From an uncultured Bacteroidota bacterium (GTDB lineage Bacteria > Bacteroidota > Bacteroidia > Bacteroidales > UBA12481), in assembly GCA_903919925.1 (NCBI GenBank), contig CAIXKO010000012.1, positions 1 to 54,659 of the forward strand: a DNA stretch of 54,659 nt, given 5' to 3'. Positions 53,049 through 54,659 of this stretch are shown one piece after another. Within the stretch, counting starts at the first letter, position 1. The number at the start of each line of letters is the position of its first letter. The notes under the pieces were generated by a model. It was not told the DNA's origin, ran no database searches, and saw only the letters and a list, made by a program, of their open reading frames with translations. A program made the position numbers and the translations under genes.

Positions 53049-53426
53049 TTATTTAGTCGCTTTCTTTTTGTTTGCTACAGTCTTACGTCTTCCTTTTCGG
53101 GTTCGGGCATTATTCTTAGTGCTTTGTCCTCGTACCGGTAAGCCGAGACGATGACGTATGCCCCTATAGGAACCAATGTCCATTAGACGTTTTATGTTTA
53201 TCTGAGTTTCAGATCGAAGCTCACCTTCAATCTTGAAATTCTCATTGATAAAATTACGGATAGCGGCGCTTTGATCGTCAGTCCAATCCTGAACTTTTCG
53301 ATTTTTATCAACACCAGCTTCATCCAAAATCCTACGGGATGTGCTTCTGCCAATTCCATAGATATAAGTGAGTGCGATTTCGCCTCTCTTGTTGTTTGGT
53401 ATATCAACACCAACGATACGTGCCAT
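53049..53426 (-). CDS. rpsM: 30S ribosomal protein S13
   Basis: The 125-aa uS13 protein begins [25 protein letters not shown], with helix-hairpin-helix contacts, and ends with a basic tail ([26 protein letters not shown]). It lies 36 nt after rpmJ. Confidence 0.97.
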   Translation of the reverse strand: MARIVGVDIPNNKRGEIALTYIYGIGRSTSRRILDEAGVDKNRKVQDWTDDQSAAIRNFINENFKIEGELRSETQINIKRLMDIGSYRGIRHRLGLPVRGQSTKNNARTRKGRRKTVANKKKATK

Positions 53427-53462
53427 AAAAGATATTCCTTATGAGTAGTTTCAAAATACCAA

Positions 53463-53579
53463 CTATCCCTGACGTTGCTTAAACTTGGGATTTTTCTTAT
53501 TAATTACATATAATCGCCCCTTCCTGCGTACAATCTTGCACTCAGCGGAACGCTTTTTGACAGATGCTCTTACCTTCAT
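53463..53579 (-). CDS. rpmJ: 50S ribosomal protein L36 (zinc-free form)
   Basis: This 38-residue gene is below usual open-frame cutoffs. The product runs from [19 protein letters not shown] to [12 protein letters not shown]. Only one of the four zinc ligands of the C+ form remains (Cys14 equivalent), so it is the zinc-independent type. It sits between infA (13 nt upstream) and rpsM, the expected position. Confidence 0.95.
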   Translation of the reverse strand: MKVRASVKKRSAECKIVRRKGRLYVINKKNPKFKQRQG

Positions 53580-53592
53580 GTTCTCTATATTA

Positions 53593-53814
53593 TCAGTTTT
53601 TATATCGGTACGCTATTCGACCTTTTGTCAGGTCATAAGGGGACATTTCAACCCTTACTTTATCTCCAGGCAGTATCTTAATATAATGCATACGCATCTT
53701 CCCGGAGATGTGAGCCGTGATCACGTGCCCGTTCTCCAATTCTACACGGAACATCGCGTTGGATAGAGCTTCGATAATTGTTCCATCCTGTTCGATAGAA
53801 GGCTGCTTTGGCAT
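53593..53814 (-). CDS. infA: translation initiation factor IF-1
   Basis: The 73-aa S1-like OB-fold protein contains [65 protein letters not shown] features and ends IAYRYKN. It binds the ribosomal A site during initiation. It lies 3 nt after map and 13 nt before rpmJ. Confidence 0.97.
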   Translation of the reverse strand: MPKQPSIEQDGTIIEALSNAMFRVELENGHVITAHISGKMRMHYIKILPGDKVRVEMSPYDLTKGRIAYRYKN

Positions 53815-53817
53815 ATA

Positions 53818-54594
53818 TTAAACTTTATAAACTGCTTCTTCAATAATCTCAAAATCAGATAGTATGTCTGCATTGTCATCTCTTACTACAACCGAATGCT
53901 CAAAATGAGCCGATGGTTTTTTATCAGCGGTTCGAATTGTCCATCGGTCAGGGTCCTGGTGAATATGTCGTTTCCCCATATTTATCATTGGCTCAATTGC
54001 AATGGATAATCCTTTTTCCAAGAAAGGCCCCGTTCCACTCTTACCATAATTTGGAACTTCTGGCGGTTCATGAAGATTCCGGCCAACTCCGTGCCCTACC
54101 ATCTCCCTAACAACAGAAAATCCGTTAATCTCAGCATGCCTTTGAATAACATGCCCAATATCACCTACACGCTTTCCAGTAACTGCTTGAGATATTCCCA
54201 ACATCAAACACTCTTTTGTAACACGTATAAGTTTTGCAACTTCAGGTTTAATGTAACCAACGGAGAACGTAAAGGCCGAATCACCATTGAAACCGTTCAT
54301 TAAAACACCACAATCAACAGACACGATATCACCATCTTTCAGAATCCGACGAGAAGGAATCCCATGAACAACCTCATCATTCACTGAAATACACAGTGTT
54401 GCAGGATAACCCTGATAACCTTTGAAGCCTGGTACCCCCCCGTGGTCTCTAATATACTGTTCAGCAATCCTATCAATTTCCAAGGTGGTTATCCCTGGTT
54501 TCATTAATCCGGCTACTGTTGCTAAAGTGGCAGACACAAGCAGATTGCTCTTGCGAAGCAATTCAACATCTTCGTCTGACTTTAATTGAAACAT
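53818..54594 (-). CDS. map: methionine aminopeptidase, type I
   Basis: This metalloprotease removes the initiator Met from nascent proteins. The ATG at 54594 (MFQLKSDEDVELLRKSNLLV) aligns with the family start. The longer frame uses a TTG at 54609. Metal ligands are in VSVDCGVLMNGFNGDSAFT (two Asp), GHGVGRNLHEPPEVPNYG (His), IAIEPM (Glu) and FEHSVVV (Glu). At 258 aa it is normal. It lies 21 nt after the secY stop, the conserved order. Confidence 0.95.
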   Translation of the reverse strand: MFQLKSDEDVELLRKSNLLVSATLATVAGLMKPGITTLEIDRIAEQYIRDHGGVPGFKGYQGYPATLCISVNDEVVHGIPSRRILKDGDIVSVDCGVLMNGFNGDSAFTFSVGYIKPEVAKLIRVTKECLMLGISQAVTGKRVGDIGHVIQRHAEINGFSVVREMVGHGVGRNLHEPPEVPNYGKSGTGPFLEKGLSIAIEPMINMGKRHIHQDPDRWTIRTADKKPSAHFEHSVVVRDDNADILSDFEIIEEAVYKV

Positions 54595-54615
54595 ACAAAG
54601 AACGCGCAATACAAT

Positions 54616-54659
54616 TTAGATAGAGGCACCACTACCAGTGCGTCCCTTAATGCGACCTG
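54616..54659 (-). CDS. secY: protein translocase subunit SecY, C-terminal end (partial)
   Basis: The last 13 codons and stop of an open frame entering from the window edge encode GRIKGRTGSGASI, the typical C terminus of Bacteroidota SecY. This position directly upstream of map and infA is the standard one. The rest of the gene lies outside the window. Confidence 0.85.
   Translation of the reverse strand, partial: GRIKGRTGSGASI

Noticed and set aside
1..54659. CRISPR arrays, insertion sequences, phage genes or defence islands
   Set aside because: No repeat-spacer pattern, transposase, integrase or terminal inverted repeats were seen; gene content is core and syntenic throughout.

Overview
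This 54.7 kb window (roughly 40% GC, densely packed) is core chromosome of a member of the phylum Bacteroidota, most likely a strict or facultative anaerobe of the Bacteroidales/Marinilabiliales type. Evidence for this includes a PorG-like (DUF6089) protein next to uppS, the gliding-motility genes gldD and gldE beside ssb, a DUF4924 protein, a LruC-domain lipoprotein, two Skp/OmpH paralogues after bamA, zinc-free forms of ribosomal proteins L36 and S4, and a 2-oxoacid:ferredoxin oxidoreductase pair. The Bacteroidota -7 promoter box TAnnTTTG also recurs, usually 17-60 nt upstream of start codons.

Layout. 1-3 kb: korA-korB (minus). 3-11.3 kb: a gamma carbonic anhydrase, then an envelope block on the minus strand, CBS protein-nadK-porG-uppS-bamA-skp-skp-murI, with pdxJ divergent at its head. 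12.2-13.6 kb: an alpha/beta hydrolase and uridine kinase. 13.7-20.9 kb: a plus-strand run Dabb-manA-engB, prs, rplY-pth, an RprX/RprY-like two-component system, an Hsp15-like S4 protein and DUF4924. 21-26 kb (minus): aldehyde dehydrogenase, S9 peptidase, HMCES/YedK protein. 26-30.4 kb (plus): two secreted proteins, hisS, hutH. 30.4-34 kb (minus): transketolase, ECF sigma factor, membrane protein, Spy-like periplasmic protein. 34-41 kb: ychF, a degenerate PafA-like phosphatase, the LruC lipoprotein, a subtilase and an outer-membrane-type protein. 41-44.1 kb (minus): GGGP synthase family, gldD, gldE, ssb. 44.3-48.5 kb (plus): HU, a 30-residue bS22/mS38-like basic protein, RNase G, DsbD. 48.5-54.7 kb (minus): UbiD decarboxylase, then the 3' end of the spc/alpha ribosomal region, secY'-map-infA-rpmJ-rpsM-rpsK-rpsD-rpoA-rplQ.

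I saw no phage, insertion sequence, CRISPR array, tRNA or rRNA, and no intergenic stretch longer than 300 bp. No clearly new multigene defence or metabolic system is present. The most notable observations are: a PafA-family protein in which the nucleophile and several metal and phosphate ligands appear replaced; a possible pseudoknotted leader before rplY; an intrinsic terminator whose 3' arm carries the murI ribosome binding site; a cysteine-rich sensor domain in the histidine kinase; an ECF-sigma/membrane protein/Spy-like module translationally overlapping transketolase; and a hisS-hutH pair. Start sites were moved from the longest open frame where the sequence favoured it (murI, second skp, nadK, manA, DUF4924, tkt, ychF, ssb, HU, map).
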